A stretch of DNA of 64,000 bases from Manihot esculenta (taxonomy: Eukaryota; Streptophyta; Magnoliopsida; Malpighiales; Euphorbiaceae). A model generated the notes under the pieces. That model worked only from the letters and a program-made list of their open reading frames with translations, was not told where the DNA came from and searched no databases. The translations under genes and the position numbers were made by a program. Shown here one piece after another: positions 34,753-45,136 of this stretch (positions are counted from its first letter, which is position 1; every line of letters begins with the position of its first letter). The stretch lies in NCBI RefSeq assembly GCF_001659605.2, contig NC_035176.2:21763890-21827889 (forward strand), given 5' to 3'.

Positions 34753-37737
34753 ATGGACGGAAATATTTCCTTCTACTCTATTTCTCTGCTTTTCCTTTTT
34801 CTTCCCATCCTCTTCGTTGTTCACTCCATCAGTTTCAATTTCTGCAATGCCGATTCCATTGCCAAGTGCTCAAACACCGAGAGAGAAGCACTTCTTGCAT
34901 TCAGAAATGGTCTCACAGATCCTTCTGCTAGGCTATCTTCCTGGGTCGGTGATGATTGCTGCCGGTGGGAAGGCGTTGGATGCAACAACCAAACGGGAAA
35001 CGTTTTCAAGCTTGATCTTCGAAACCCATTTCATTTCAGGAGCCTTGATCCTTATTCTTTGACAGATAATGAAGTGGCCACGTATAGGAGTTTGTGCTTG
35101 GGCGGTGAGTTGAATGCCTCTTTGCTTAATTTGAAGTTTTTGAATTACTTGGACTTGAGCTTGAACAATTTTGAGGGAACCCAAATTCCAGAATTCATTG
35201 GTCAGTTCAAGAATTTGTGGTATCTCAACCTCTCTTATGCATCATTTACAGGAGAGGTTCCTCCTCATCTTGGAAATTTGTCGAACTTGCAATATCTTGA
35301 TCTGAATGGATTTTCATATAACAATTTTGGTAGTACTGGATTGCAAGTGGAGAACCCACAATGGCTTTCTGTTTTTTCCACTCTGAAATACCTTGACATG
35401 GGATTCGTAAGAATCAATAGCAAGGAAGGTGCTTGGTTGAATGCAATCAATATGATTCCTTCTTTGTTGGAGATCCGTTTACATGAATGTGAGCTTCAAG
35501 ATATTCTTGTTACTCTTTCTTTCGTTAATTTCACCTCCCTTACGGTTCTCGATATTTCGAAAAATTTCTTCAACTCATCAATACCCAATTGGTTGTTTAA
35601 TCTTACGAGCCTTACCAAACTCGATCTCAGCTCAAATTCTTTCAGTGGTTCCATCAGTAGTGAGTTTGCCAATTTGGTATCTCTTGAAGACCTTGATTTG
35701 TCCTTGAATGGTTACATTGGAGGTCACATAGCAAGCTCACTAGGAGCACTTTGCAAGTTGAAGAACCTAAATCTTGCAGCAAACAATCTCAGTGGTGAGA
35801 TTTCTGAATTTCTGAACAATTTATCTGTTTGCCCTTCTGTCAGTTTGGTTTCACTTTCTCTAAATTCTAATCAGATCACTGGACAATTGCCTGATTCCAT
35901 TGGCAGTCTAAAGAACTTGCAAATTCTTGATCTTGCCTACAACTCTTTTTGGGGTTCGATTCCATCAGCAATTGGAAACCTATCATCCTTGAAAGTCTTG
36001 TACCTTCACTCAAACAAAATGAATGGAAGCATCCCTGAAAGCTTTGGACAGCTCTCGAAGCTTGTAGACTTGAATCTCATCGCCAATGCATGGGGAGGTG
36101 TTATGACAGAAGTGCACTTCATGAATCTCAGCAGTTTAGAAAGAATAATGCTTTCAACTGAACCAACATGGTCTTTGGTGCTCAATGTGAGCTATGGATG
36201 GGTACCTCCCTTCAGACTGAAGTATATCGAAATTAGAGACTGCAAACTCGGTCCTTCCTTTCCTATGTGGCTTCAAGTGCAGAGTGAGCTCCAGCAAGTG
36301 AGACTCACCAATGTTGGTATCTCTGACACCATACCTGAAGAGTGGTTTTCCAAGTTAGCTTCTAAACTCATTGTCTTAGATCTATCCAACAACTATATCA
36401 AGGGGAAGCTTCCTCGAAAATTGGAGTGTCTGCAATTAGATGTCATCGACTTGAGTTCTAATGGATTTGAGGGCCTTCTTCCTCTTTGGTCAACCAATGC
36501 AACACAGGTATACTTCCAAAACAATTCATTTTCAGGGCATATCCCGGAGAATATTGGTGAACTAATGCCAAGACTACGAAACTTGCATATATCTGACAAT
36601 CATTTAAATGGTACGGTCCCATCTTCCATATGTAATTTGGTGGAATTGCTAGTGTTTTCTGTGAGGAATAATGAAATTCATGGAGAGCTTATTGATTGTT
36701 GGGAAAGTCTGCAATCTTTATGGGTTCTGGATGCATCAAACAACCGTCTATCAGGAAGCATCCCTATATCACTCGGTCACTTACGATCACTTGGAATGTT
36801 GTTGTTGAGCAACAACAATCTAGATGGTGAAATTCCATCTTCACTGCAAAATTGTTCAGCGTTATCAAGCATTGATCTTGGCGGAAATAGACTGTCAGGA
36901 AAGATTCCTTCATGGATAGGTGTAAATGTATCATCCATTTTCATACTCAGGCTTAGATCAAACTTATTGGAGGGAGAGATCCCAACAAAACTCTGCAATC
37001 TCCCAAATCTTCATTTCTTGGATCTCGCCCACAACAATTTTTCTGGAGTAATTCCAAGCTGTTTGGATAATCTGACTGGCTTGATCTATGGAAACACCAG
37101 TCAAACATACTATGCGCAATATCGCTTGGCCTACTTCAAGGACCAGATAATTGTTGCGACAAAAGGAAGAGAGTACGAATTTAACCATAATATTGCATTA
37201 CTGAATGCCATTGATCTTTCAGGTAATAACTTGAAAGGTGGAATCCCTGAAGCGATCACAAGCCTTAAAGCATTGCGCGGCATGAATTTATCAAGGAATC
37301 ATATTAGCGGAAGCATTCCAGAGAAGATTGGAAATCTGAACTTGTTGGAAACTCTTGATCTGTCACACAACAATCTTTCTGGGACAGTTCCTCAAACCTT
37401 GTCTTTTTTAACGTTTATAAGTCATTTAGACTTGTCTTACAATAACTTATCAGGAAAGATGCCCACAGGAAATCAGCTCCAAACACTGAATGCTTCTTCA
37501 ATTTATGAGGGCAATCCATTTCTATGTGGGTTTCCTCCACAAGCCAAGTGCCCTGGGGATGAAACAGAGAACAGCATAACAACTTCTAGGGACAGCAGAG
37601 GAGATGACGAAGATGAAAACGATTCTTTATTCCCAGGACTCTACATTAGCATTGGTCTTGGTTTTGTTGTGGGTTTTTGTGGTGTAGCTTTTGTAATTTG
37701 TCGGAAAAAGAGCTTTTGGAGATATGATACTCGTTAA
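34753..37737 (+). CDS. LRR receptor-like protein (RLP), no kinase domain
   Basis: Intronless 994-residue protein. Residues 1-34 form a hydrophobic signal peptide. Residues ~38-85 are the N-terminal LRR cap with the paired cysteines CCRWEGVGC. There follow roughly two dozen or more plant-type extracellular LRRs (LxxLxLxxNxLxGxIP; count approximate), an island region at ~785-820 (YFKDQIIVATKGREYEF), four further LRRs, a C-terminal cap (FLCGFPPQAKC, ~920-930), an acidic segment (GDDEDENDS) and a transmembrane helix at ~959-983. The cytoplasmic tail is short (RKKSFWRYDTR). This is the layout of plant cell-surface receptor-like proteins of the EIX/Cf type, which perceive microbial or developmental ligands and signal through partner kinases such as SOBIR1. 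The tail ends sooner than in many relatives, which usually continue with a WR-AYF-like segment. The frame is undamaged and low in CpG compared with the surrounding LTRs. The ligand is unknown. Confidence 0.93.
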   Translation: MDGNISFYSISLLFLFLPILFVVHSISFNFCNADSIAKCSNTEREALLAFRNGLTDPSARLSSWVGDDCCRWEGVGCNNQTGNVFKLDLRNPFHFRSLDPYSLTDNEVATYRSLCLGGELNASLLNLKFLNYLDLSLNNFEGTQIPEFIGQFKNLWYLNLSYASFTGEVPPHLGNLSNLQYLDLNGFSYNNFGSTGLQVENPQWLSVFSTLKYLDMGFVRINSKEGAWLNAINMIPSLLEIRLHECELQDILVTLSFVNFTSLTVLDISKNFFNSSIPNWLFNLTSLTKLDLSSNSFSGSISSEFANLVSLEDLDLSLNGYIGGHIASSLGALCKLKNLNLAANNLSGEISEFLNNLSVCPSVSLVSLSLNSNQITGQLPDSIGSLKNLQILDLAYNSFWGSIPSAIGNLSSLKVLYLHSNKMNGSIPESFGQLSKLVDLNLIANAWGGVMTEVHFMNLSSLERIMLSTEPTWSLVLNVSYGWVPPFRLKYIEIRDCKLGPSFPMWLQVQSELQQVRLTNVGISDTIPEEWFSKLASKLIVLDLSNNYIKGKLPRKLECLQLDVIDLSSNGFEGLLPLWSTNATQVYFQNNSFSGHIPENIGELMPRLRNLHISDNHLNGTVPSSICNLVELLVFSVRNNEIHGELIDCWESLQSLWVLDASNNRLSGSIPISLGHLRSLGMLLLSNNNLDGEIPSSLQNCSALSSIDLGGNRLSGKIPSWIGVNVSSIFILRLRSNLLEGEIPTKLCNLPNLHFLDLAHNNFSGVIPSCLDNLTGLIYGNTSQTYYAQYRLAYFKDQIIVATKGREYEFNHNIALLNAIDLSGNNLKGGIPEAITSLKALRGMNLSRNHISGSIPEKIGNLNLLETLDLSHNNLSGTVPQTLSFLTFISHLDLSYNNLSGKMPTGNQLQTLNASSIYEGNPFLCGFPPQAKCPGDETENSITTSRDSRGDDEDENDSLFPGLYISIGLGFVVGFCGVAFVICRKKSFWRYDTR

Positions 37738-38800
37738 GTTAAGCATCCATCTTCAGTTGCCCATTTGATCTTTGCAATAGCTTTGAATTGTAAGCATCTT
37801 ATGGTTAATCACAATGCATAATAGAATCCTTTCTAGTAAAAGAGCGCGTGAAAAAAATGATGAGAGATCCACTTTTGGTTGGCCTAATCACAATAAAAAT
37901 CCCTTTTATTTATTTATATAATGTTTTTTTTTGTTGAAATTATAGTTTAATTCCCTTGTTTCAATGTTGACAATTTAGAGAAAAATTAACTAAAGCTCAT
38001 GCGGCTATTAAAATTTTTTACATTATTACTATATAAAATAATATAAAATTACGTAGTTATACAATATTATTTTATAAAATAACATTTTTTTATTCAAATA
38101 AGAAAAAAAAATTTTTTTTTCACATTGTTCATCCATAATCAATAATATTACTTTTTTTTGAGATTTAAAATAATTAAGAAATAATAATTTTTACAAAATA
38201 AAATATTTAATTTTATCAATATATTTGATTAAATATGCAACCTATCATCTGTAAAATAGAAAAGATAATAGTGGAGGAAAATTAAAAATTCAACCAATAT
38301 ACGTGATTTTTAGTTTTAGATTAAGAATTTTAAAGACTTAAAATATTAATTAAATATAAAACCATGCATCATAAACTTAATTGCACTAAAAAAAATAAAG
38401 ATTTTAGTACTTATTATCATGTATTATTAATATCCAGTAATAAATTTCATTCAAGTAACTATAGTCTTAGAAAAATAACATTTACTAAACCCTAACAGTG
38501 GTGGATGACAGTGGAGTGAAGGTTTAACAGTGATGGATGGCGATGGTGGAGTGGAGGTGATGAAGGAGGAGAATCATATGTTTTAGCACAATACCCTTCA
38601 ATTACGTCATTTTCTTTAGTTGTAAAACTTAGTGAATCAATCATGTTAGGCCAATATTACTCTATAATAGTATCAATAGTTTCACAACAACCATAATCTA
38701 AATATGTTTCATTACTGAGGAAGAATAGAATGGTCTCTCCATAATATGCTTGAATTTGAATTAAAGAATTTCAATAACTGGATGACTTCTCATCCAATTT
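37738..38800. other. AT-rich downstream intergenic region
   Basis: Very AT-rich, without convincing open frames. AATAAA at 37892-37897 is a candidate polyadenylation signal about 155 bp after the stop codon of the receptor-like protein. Long A/T runs at 38090-38130 could be a matrix-attachment-type region, but nothing specific is seen. GATGG/GTGGAG-rich repeats at 38505-38570 are low complexity. Confidence 0.4.
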
Positions 38801-39109
38801 TAATTTAGGCAAGACGGTTGAGTTGGTTGTTGAGGATTGTGTAGCCATTCTCTATACTCGTCGATACTGACTTGAGTGCCGGAGTGCCTACTGTGGGCTC
38901 CCACCACCACCTCACATTTTCTTCTTTGTAGGTTCTAGCCAATCACAGCACAAGTCCATTCTGATTACGTCCTTAATCTAATTTCCGCAAAAGCATTCAG
39001 TTCTGTTGCTAGGAAAAGTCCATTGAACTCTATCTATTCATTTGGATTAAAACCGGTCTCTTGTTCCTTTTCTTTCTAAAAAAGGAACCTTTCCTCCCCA
39101 CCTCTTAAA
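38801..39109 (+). other. Possible LTR end or leader remnant of a Tat-lineage element
   Basis: The segment around 38865-38905 (ACTGACTTGAGTGCCGGAGT, then a GTGGGCTCC block) resembles the leader or LTR ends often found before Tat-lineage gag-pol. It lies directly upstream of the Tat-like pol relic. No LTR edges could be fixed. Confidence 0.35.
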
Positions 39110-40106
39110 ATGGCTGGAATCGTATATGTCATTATGGGAGGACCTGATAAGGATAAAGACAAAAATAAGCATGTAGTAGAGGATGTTCTATTTGTCCACC
39201 AAGAACTATGGACCAAGCAAGAGGTAAGGTTTGGTCTTGCTGACAAAGCAATCAGATTCTTTCAAAATGACCCGCTAGTCATTAAGATCCTCCTAAACTG
39301 GTACGAGGTAAGAGGAGTATTGGTGGATACAAGTAGTTTTATTAACCTTCTCATCTTAAATATTTTTAACAAGTTAGGCTTAGATAAAAACAGTCTTGTC
39401 AGAGCTTCTATCCTTTAGGTTTAGGAGATAAGACCGTGGCGGTGCTGGGTACTATCAACCTTCCCTTGGTATTGGATGACAAATAGTATAGGTGAGAGTT
39501 GCATGTAGAGTTTGTGGTGGTAGATGTCCCATTTGCATACAATGTGATACTCGACTATCCAGTCCTAAACTACCATGGTATCTTTATTAACATGGGTGCT
39601 ATGTGTCTTAAGCTTCTAGCTCCAGGAGAAATTGCTTCGAGGCAATCTGAGGTTGGCCAAAGAAGGTTGCGGACATCCGGCAAAAAGCCTTAGGAAAGCA
39701 ACCATACCCATTGACTTATTGGAAAAATTGAACTCTCATGTAAAACCAAAACTAGCAGACTCGGTAGAGGAGGTCTTGATAGGTAAGGGACAAAAGGTAT
39801 GGTTCGACATTACGTTAACCGGTGAAATAAAGGCTCATCTAATAGGATTGCTAAAGAGTCGAAGTGACAACTTTCACGTGGTCTCCAAAGGATGTAATGG
39901 GTGTAGACCCAGCTCTTATCACCCACAAGCTATCCAGTGACAAGAACATTAAACCAGTCTAACAAAAGGAAAGAAAGTTCACACTAGAGAGGCAGTAGGT
40001 GATCAAAGAGGAGGTTAATAACCTTTTGAGTGCAGGATTAATAAAGGAAGTCCAGTATCTCATATGGCTGGCTAATGCAATCTTGGTGAAGGAAGCTAAT
40101 AGGAAG
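39110..40106 (+). pseudogene. Tat-lineage pol relic: protease region and RT start
   Basis: Decayed coding sequence with stops and frameshifts. The parts recognised are IVYVIMGGP, then a protease-like block VLVDTSSFINLLILNIFNKLGL (catalytic DTG degraded to DTS), VAVLGTINLPLVL, FVVVDVPFAYNVILDYPVLNYHG and, near 40000-40100, VIKEEVNNLLSAGLIKEV followed by WLANAILVKEANRK at the entry of reverse transcriptase. The layout matches Tat (Ogre/Retand-type) Ty3/gypsy elements, a lineage distinct from the chromoviruses around it. It continues after solo LTR D at 42579. Confidence 0.75.
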
Positions 40107-40111
40107 TGAAG
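40107..40111. other. Target site duplication of solo LTR D
   Basis: TGAAG precedes the LTR at 40112 and recurs at 42574-42578, so D is a complete insertion within the Tat relic. Confidence 0.93.
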
Positions 40112-42573
40112 TGTAATACCCGGCTAGATTCCGGCATCGGAATCCCTACCTTCCGGCGGAATCTCCGTTGGAATATGGAATTTTGATGATGCCAGAGTCT
40201 TCTAGAGGGGTAAAATGTGATTTCTAAAATGATTTTTACTGATTTCATGGTTTTAAATGAAAAAGATTTGAGTTTTGAAAAGGAAAAGACCAAGGAGGTT
40301 TTTGCCAGGTTCGGCCGCCGAAAGTAAAGTTCGGCCGCCGAACATGAGTTGGTTTTGGGAGCGCTTTTGGGCCTCCGAAGGCCTTGTTTGAACAAACCAG
40401 GTTCGGCCGCCGAACATGGGGGTGTTTTGCATGCAATGTTAGGCCGCCGAAAGAGGTTTGGCTGGCCACCTATAAAAGCCCCTCAGACCGAAAATGGGCG
40501 AGATTTCTCCCCATTCTCGAGCTCAGGTGTGTTCATGTCCTCCTTTGGTCATTTTCATATTTTCTCTTCATCTCCTTCATATTTTTATGAGTTCCATGGT
40601 TGTTTTGAAGAGTTTTCAAGCTTAGATCAAGGTTTTGGAAGCTTGGAGACCCAAGGAGTAGTTTCCTCCCATCTCCAAGTTAGAGCTCGCACAAACCCTC
40701 GATCTTCAAGAGGTAAGTGTGGATCTATGCTTTTCCTTACGTTTCATGAAGTTTTAAGTGAGTTTTAAGAGGTTTTGATGGTTGAGTATGGGTAGATATG
40801 CATGTTAGGGTTTATGTGGGTTTTATGCCCAATGTATGATAATGTATGTTCATGTGATGTTTGTGTTGGGGTTTAGGTCAGTTTTCAAGCCCCTTGAGCA
40901 TATGGGAGAGAGTATGCATGATTGGGAAAGAGTATGTGAGGTTTGGTTTGTTTTGATGGTTTTGGCCTATGTGGGTCATAAACTATCTAGGTATGCTTTA
41001 GATGTTGTTTTTGGGGAGTTTAAGCTTGTTTGAGCTCCTTTGTGCATGGTTAAGGATGTATGCATGTGTTTGAGGAGTTGGATGCTTGTTTTGGGGTGTA
41101 TGGAAGGTTTGGGAGGCTTGAAATGCACAAAGGCTGAGTTTTGGATGAACTCAGGTTCGGCCGCCGAAGGTGGTTTCGGCCGCCGAACCTGCTTGAGGAT
41201 GCATGGTTTGGCCGCCTAACCTTGCCCCCGAAAGTTGGGTTTTGGCTTGAATGCAGACTTTCGGCCGCCGAAGGTAATGTTCGACCGCCGAAAGTGCCTG
41301 ACTTTCGTCTCTGGAGAGAGAGTTCGGCCGCCGAAGGTGCCGCTGAACCTGCCTGACTTTCGTCTCTAGAAGGGACCTTCGGCCGCCGAAGGTGCCGCCG
41401 AAAGTGCCTTGCCCAGCCTTTTCTTGAGTGTTTTCTATGCATGTTTAAGTGATGCTTTAGGGGGTTTTTGGGTAGTTGTTTATGAGTTGTTTAGAGTATG
41501 TTTGGCACCTCACTGGAGTCCACCTGTGTAGGATCGGACCCGAGGAACCGAGGTGTTTAGCAGTGTTAGCTGCTTCAGAGTTAGTCCAGAGCTAGCCAGA
41601 GGTGAGTGGAACTAACCCTTATGTTTTAAATCAAATGTTTTCAGCATGTTCAAGCATGTTCATGCATCATGAATACCATGTTATGCAATAGGTTGTTTGC
41701 ATTAGAATTCACGAATATGATGCATTGCATAATACGATGATAATGATGTGGATGGATACTGGATGATCCTCTAGCCCTCAGTATGTTATGACATGATATG
41801 GAATGATATGATATGGCATGTACGATATGATATGAGATGAGAAGTCCAGGTGTGGCCGTATCGCCCCTGGCATAGAGCATGAGAAGTCCAGGTGTGGCCG
41901 TATCGCCCCTGGCATAGAGTATGTGAAGTCCAGGCGTGGCCGTATCGCCCCTGGCATAGAGTATTGTTGACTTGTTATGGTACGAGATTGATATGTAGAG
42001 GGCTATTGGTGACAGATTCATCCTTGAGGTGATATATTTGTGATGTGACGCATTCCATGATAGCATATGTTAAAATGAACTATTTTCTTTTATGGTTTCT
42101 GCTCACTGGGCTTTTTAGCTCACCCCTCTCCCCTAACCCCAGGTTTGCAGGGTCAGAGATAGTCAGGAGATCAGCAGGTTACGTCCATGGTCATGTTTAT
42201 GTAATAGAATAGTAGTGGACATGATGTAATGTAAGGTAATGATATTATGTTATATGTTCAAAGTTATAGTATTGTGCTTGGCCCGAGTTGGTTAATCCCT
42301 TTGTACATGAGTTTTATTTTATGTTGTTACATGTGATGAACCGAGTTTGACATAGAGTATGCTGACCCTAGGGGTTCTATGAGTTCAGTCATAGTGCATA
42401 CACAGGTCATACTGGTTAAAGGTAAAGTTTTAAATGTTTTATGGATATGTTTGATCATGTTTGGGATTATACCAGCTGTACAGGATGCATAGTAGGCTTG
42501 CTACGGGTCCCAGCGGCCTTATGCCGATCTGGATCCTAGCGCCGGTAGCGGTCCGAATTTCCGGGTCGTTACA
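40112..42573 (+). repeat. Solo LTR D, chromovirus family
   Basis: A single forward LTR of 2462 bp with TGTAA/TTACA ends and a perfect TGAAG duplication but no internal region: the product of recombination between the two LTRs of a former full element. TATAAAA at 40471-40477, donor-like GTAAGT at 40713, palindromes at 40312-40345 and 41155-41405, three-unit hairpin-like array 41840-41964, and the pyrimidine-rich block 42117-42150 ending in GCAG. Confidence 0.94.
41840..41964 (+). repeat. Tandem hairpin-like repeat, three ~41-bp units, LTR D
   Basis: Units read GAAGTCCAGGTGTGGCCGTA followed by TCGCCCCTGGCATAGAG; CCAGG and CCTGG arms could pair. The same position as in other LTRs but a different sequence. 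Confidence 0.8.
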
Positions 42574-42578
42574 TGAAG

Positions 42579-43231
42579 AATGTGCATGGACTTCACTGAT
42601 CTAAATAAAGTATGCCTAAAAGATCATTACCCATTGCCATCTATCGATAGATTAGTGGACTCAACCTCGGGTCATGCAGTGATTTCCTTCCTTGATGCCA
42701 TTTCAGGATACCACCAAATCATGATGAATACGGAGAACATAGAGAATATGACGTTCATAACAGACGAGGGAGTTTACTGCTATAAGGTAATGCCTTTTAG
42801 TTTAAAAAATGCAGGGGCTACATATTAAAGATTAGTGTTAGGAATCTTTAAGGATATGGTGGGATCAACCATCAAAGTGCACGTGGATGACATGGTGGTA
42901 AAGAGCTAATCATTGGAGGACCACCCGAAGGATATCCGAAAAGTCTTTAACGTCCTGGACAAGGTGAGCATGAAGCTGAATCCAGAAAAGTGTACCTTTG
43001 GAGTTAAGGCTAGGAAGTTTATAGGATATATCATCTCAGAAAGAGGCATAGAAGCGAATCCTGAGAAAATCAGCGGTATCCAAAACATGGAAGCACCCAA
43101 AACCATCAATGAAGTACAGAGGTTAGTCACTGCTCTTGGTTGATTCACATCATGCTTGGCCAGAAGATGTCTCCCATTCTTCAAAGCCTTAAAAGACAAA
43201 GGTAAGTTTGAGTGGGAGGAAGAGTGTGTAG
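42579..43231 (+). pseudogene. Tat-lineage reverse transcriptase relic
   Basis: Continuation of the relic ending at 40106. Recognisable are CMDFTDLNKVCLKDHYPLPS, FLDAISGYHQIMM, YCYKVMPFSLKNAGATY, the catalytic core as VHVDDMVVKS, then MKLNPEKCTFGV, FIGYIISERGIEANPEKI and a start of the RNase H connection (LPFFKALKDKGKFEWEEEC). Stops follow GATY and VVKS, with another in the ..VTALG region, so it is dead. It is cut at 43231 by a truncated LTR. Confidence 0.8.
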
Positions 43232-44352
43232 TGACGGGTGTCAAATCCATCAATTAAAACTTATTTCCCCTTCCTTGATTCAAAAGAATTTGTAGCTAAG
43301 GCAAATGAGTGTCGATCCCATTTGTTTAATTTAGATGACTAATAAAATAAGAAGAATAGTTTAAAATAAAAAGAGAGAAGAAGAGAATTGTTGTTGAAAG
43401 AAATTGATTTTGCCTTGGTAATCCAAAAACTTTAAAGAAGAAAAACAATACAATTAAAATGGTGAAACAAATAATTAAATTAAAATTCAGCTAAAGGTAA
43501 TCAAAATGAGAGGTTCGCAATTGATCATTGATTAGAAAAATAATTCATTTTATTATCTATTATTTGGTTATAGTGTTCAAACATGCAAATCCCACCCGTT
43601 CTTCCTTATAATTAAATTAATCTGCTTTCTGTTTAACTTAATTTCTAGTTAACTAACAACCCCAACACGCATATAGATTTAATTAGTTAATCACTTTAGG
43701 AGAGAAGAATCCAAACTTGATTAATAATAACACGCGAATTATTTAAATCAAATCTATTAATTCTTTAATATAAACAAATATGCTAATTGCTATTTATTAT
43801 TAATCCAATTAAACAATTACAGATTTAATTGGGTTATTAGCAATATGTTGTCTTTCCAAGAGATTCAATAGGTCTCTTAAATTCTTAAGAGGACAACAAT
43901 GAAGGTGGTATTTCTCGAAAATAGAAATTAATAGAAAATAAAAATAAGATGAAGAGAAGTTAAGAACATAATCTCACAATTTGAATAAACCTCACTTTTG
44001 ATTAACTTTCAACTGGAAAAAAGTGTTTAGCCTCTAAGAGTTATAATAAAATTGCAAAAACTAAAGAAAAGAGAAGAAGAAGGGGGCGGCAGGAGAGGCG
44101 GCCAAATATGGGAGAGGAGAAAAAGAAGAGAAAATATGAGATACTAGATTAATTCTTGGACAGCTTTTATATGGGCTTCCCCCCAACAAAAAGATAAAAA
44201 TTCTCAATTTAAAATAAACTCTACTACTCCTATCTTATCCCTATCCTAATCTAATTGTATTTGCTCTAATTTGAAGCTAATCTATCTCTGTACAGCAGGA
44301 AAAATTGTGATGAGCTGGCAAAATTTTAAATTCTGGAGCTATCCATCGCCTT
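43232..44352 (-). repeat. Truncated Athila-like LTR remnant
   Basis: AT-rich, non-coding. It starts TGACGGGTGTC on the plus strand and shares the layout of the LTR at 3808-5395: GTCGATCCCA near the inner edge, ATTGATCATTGA near 43520, TTTCAACTGGAA near 44008, purine-rich GAAGAAG and a GGCGGC stretch near 44080, and a TATA-like ATATGGG region near 44168. The outer part is missing where LTR E begins. The orientation is inferred from the better preserved relative. Confidence 0.5.
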
Positions 44353-45136
44353 TGTAACGACCCGGAAACCGGACCGCTACCGGCGCTAGGATTCAGATCG
44401 ACTTAAAGTCGCCGGAACCCGTAGCAAGCCTAACATACATCCTGTACACCTGATAAAATCCTATACATGATCATACATTTTCATAAAAACTTTAAACTTT
44501 TCATATACCAAGCTTGACCTGTGCATGCGCTAAAACTGTGTACATAAAACTCCTTACTGGAGCCCTCATCAAATGCTCCAGTTGGGTCAACATCTCATAT
44601 GTCAAGCCTGGTTCAACATATATCATCAATAAAACATTTCATAAAGATCATGTACAACAGGGATTTACAACCAACATTAGGGCTAAGCACAATACTAATC
44701 CTCAATACAATACATTACATCATAATACATGTCCACTACTAGACTATTACATAGCATAAACCAGCCCCTAGCCGACCTCAAGAGCTATCTCTGACCCTGC
44801 AAACCTGGGGGTAAGGGGAAAGGGGTGAGCTACAAAAGCCCAGTGAGCAGAACAATAAAACAATTTAATAATCACATGCTTTTATGAAATGCATCACAAC
44901 ACAAACAATTCACATCACGGACGGACTTGTCACCAGTAACTCTCTACATTTCCAACCATGCCAGGGGCGTAGAATAGGCCTCAACCTGGACTTTCTCTTA
45001 ACATAACATAACATAACATAACATAACATAACATAACATAACCAATTGTGCCAGGGGCGTAGAATAGGCCTCAACCTGAACTTTCTCTTACATCATGCCA
45101 GGGGCGTAGAATAGGCCTCGACCTAGACTTACATAT
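44353..45136 (-). repeat. LTR E, first segment
   Basis: Reverse chromovirus LTR beginning TGTAACGACC at 44353, interrupted at 45137 by LTR F and resuming at 47705. It contains the pyrimidine-rich block (as purine, about 44795-44830), the hairpin-like array (44958-45131) and a long AACAT microsatellite. Its remaining part, including the TATA box, lies beyond element G and outside the window, so whether it is solo or part of a full element is unknown. Confidence 0.85.
44958..45131 (-). repeat. Tandem hairpin-like repeat with AACAT microsatellite, LTR E
   Basis: Three units containing GCCAGGGGCGTAGAATAGGC, each followed by CTCAACCTG or a variant. Between units one and two is an eight- to nine-copy AACAT pentamer array at 44999-45042. 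LTR F inserted in the third unit's tail. Confidence 0.8.

Noticed and set aside
35483..35707. Additional frames within the receptor-like protein gene on both strands
   Set aside because: Shadows of the LRR repeats; the main frame explains the region.
34753..37737. Receptor-like kinase
   Set aside because: After the transmembrane helix only 11 residues remain; no kinase domain follows downstream in any frame.
39110..39418. Small host gene of 102 codons
   Set aside because: The motifs and neighbours show that it is a decayed piece of a Tat-lineage pol, continued at 39419-40106 and 42579-43231.
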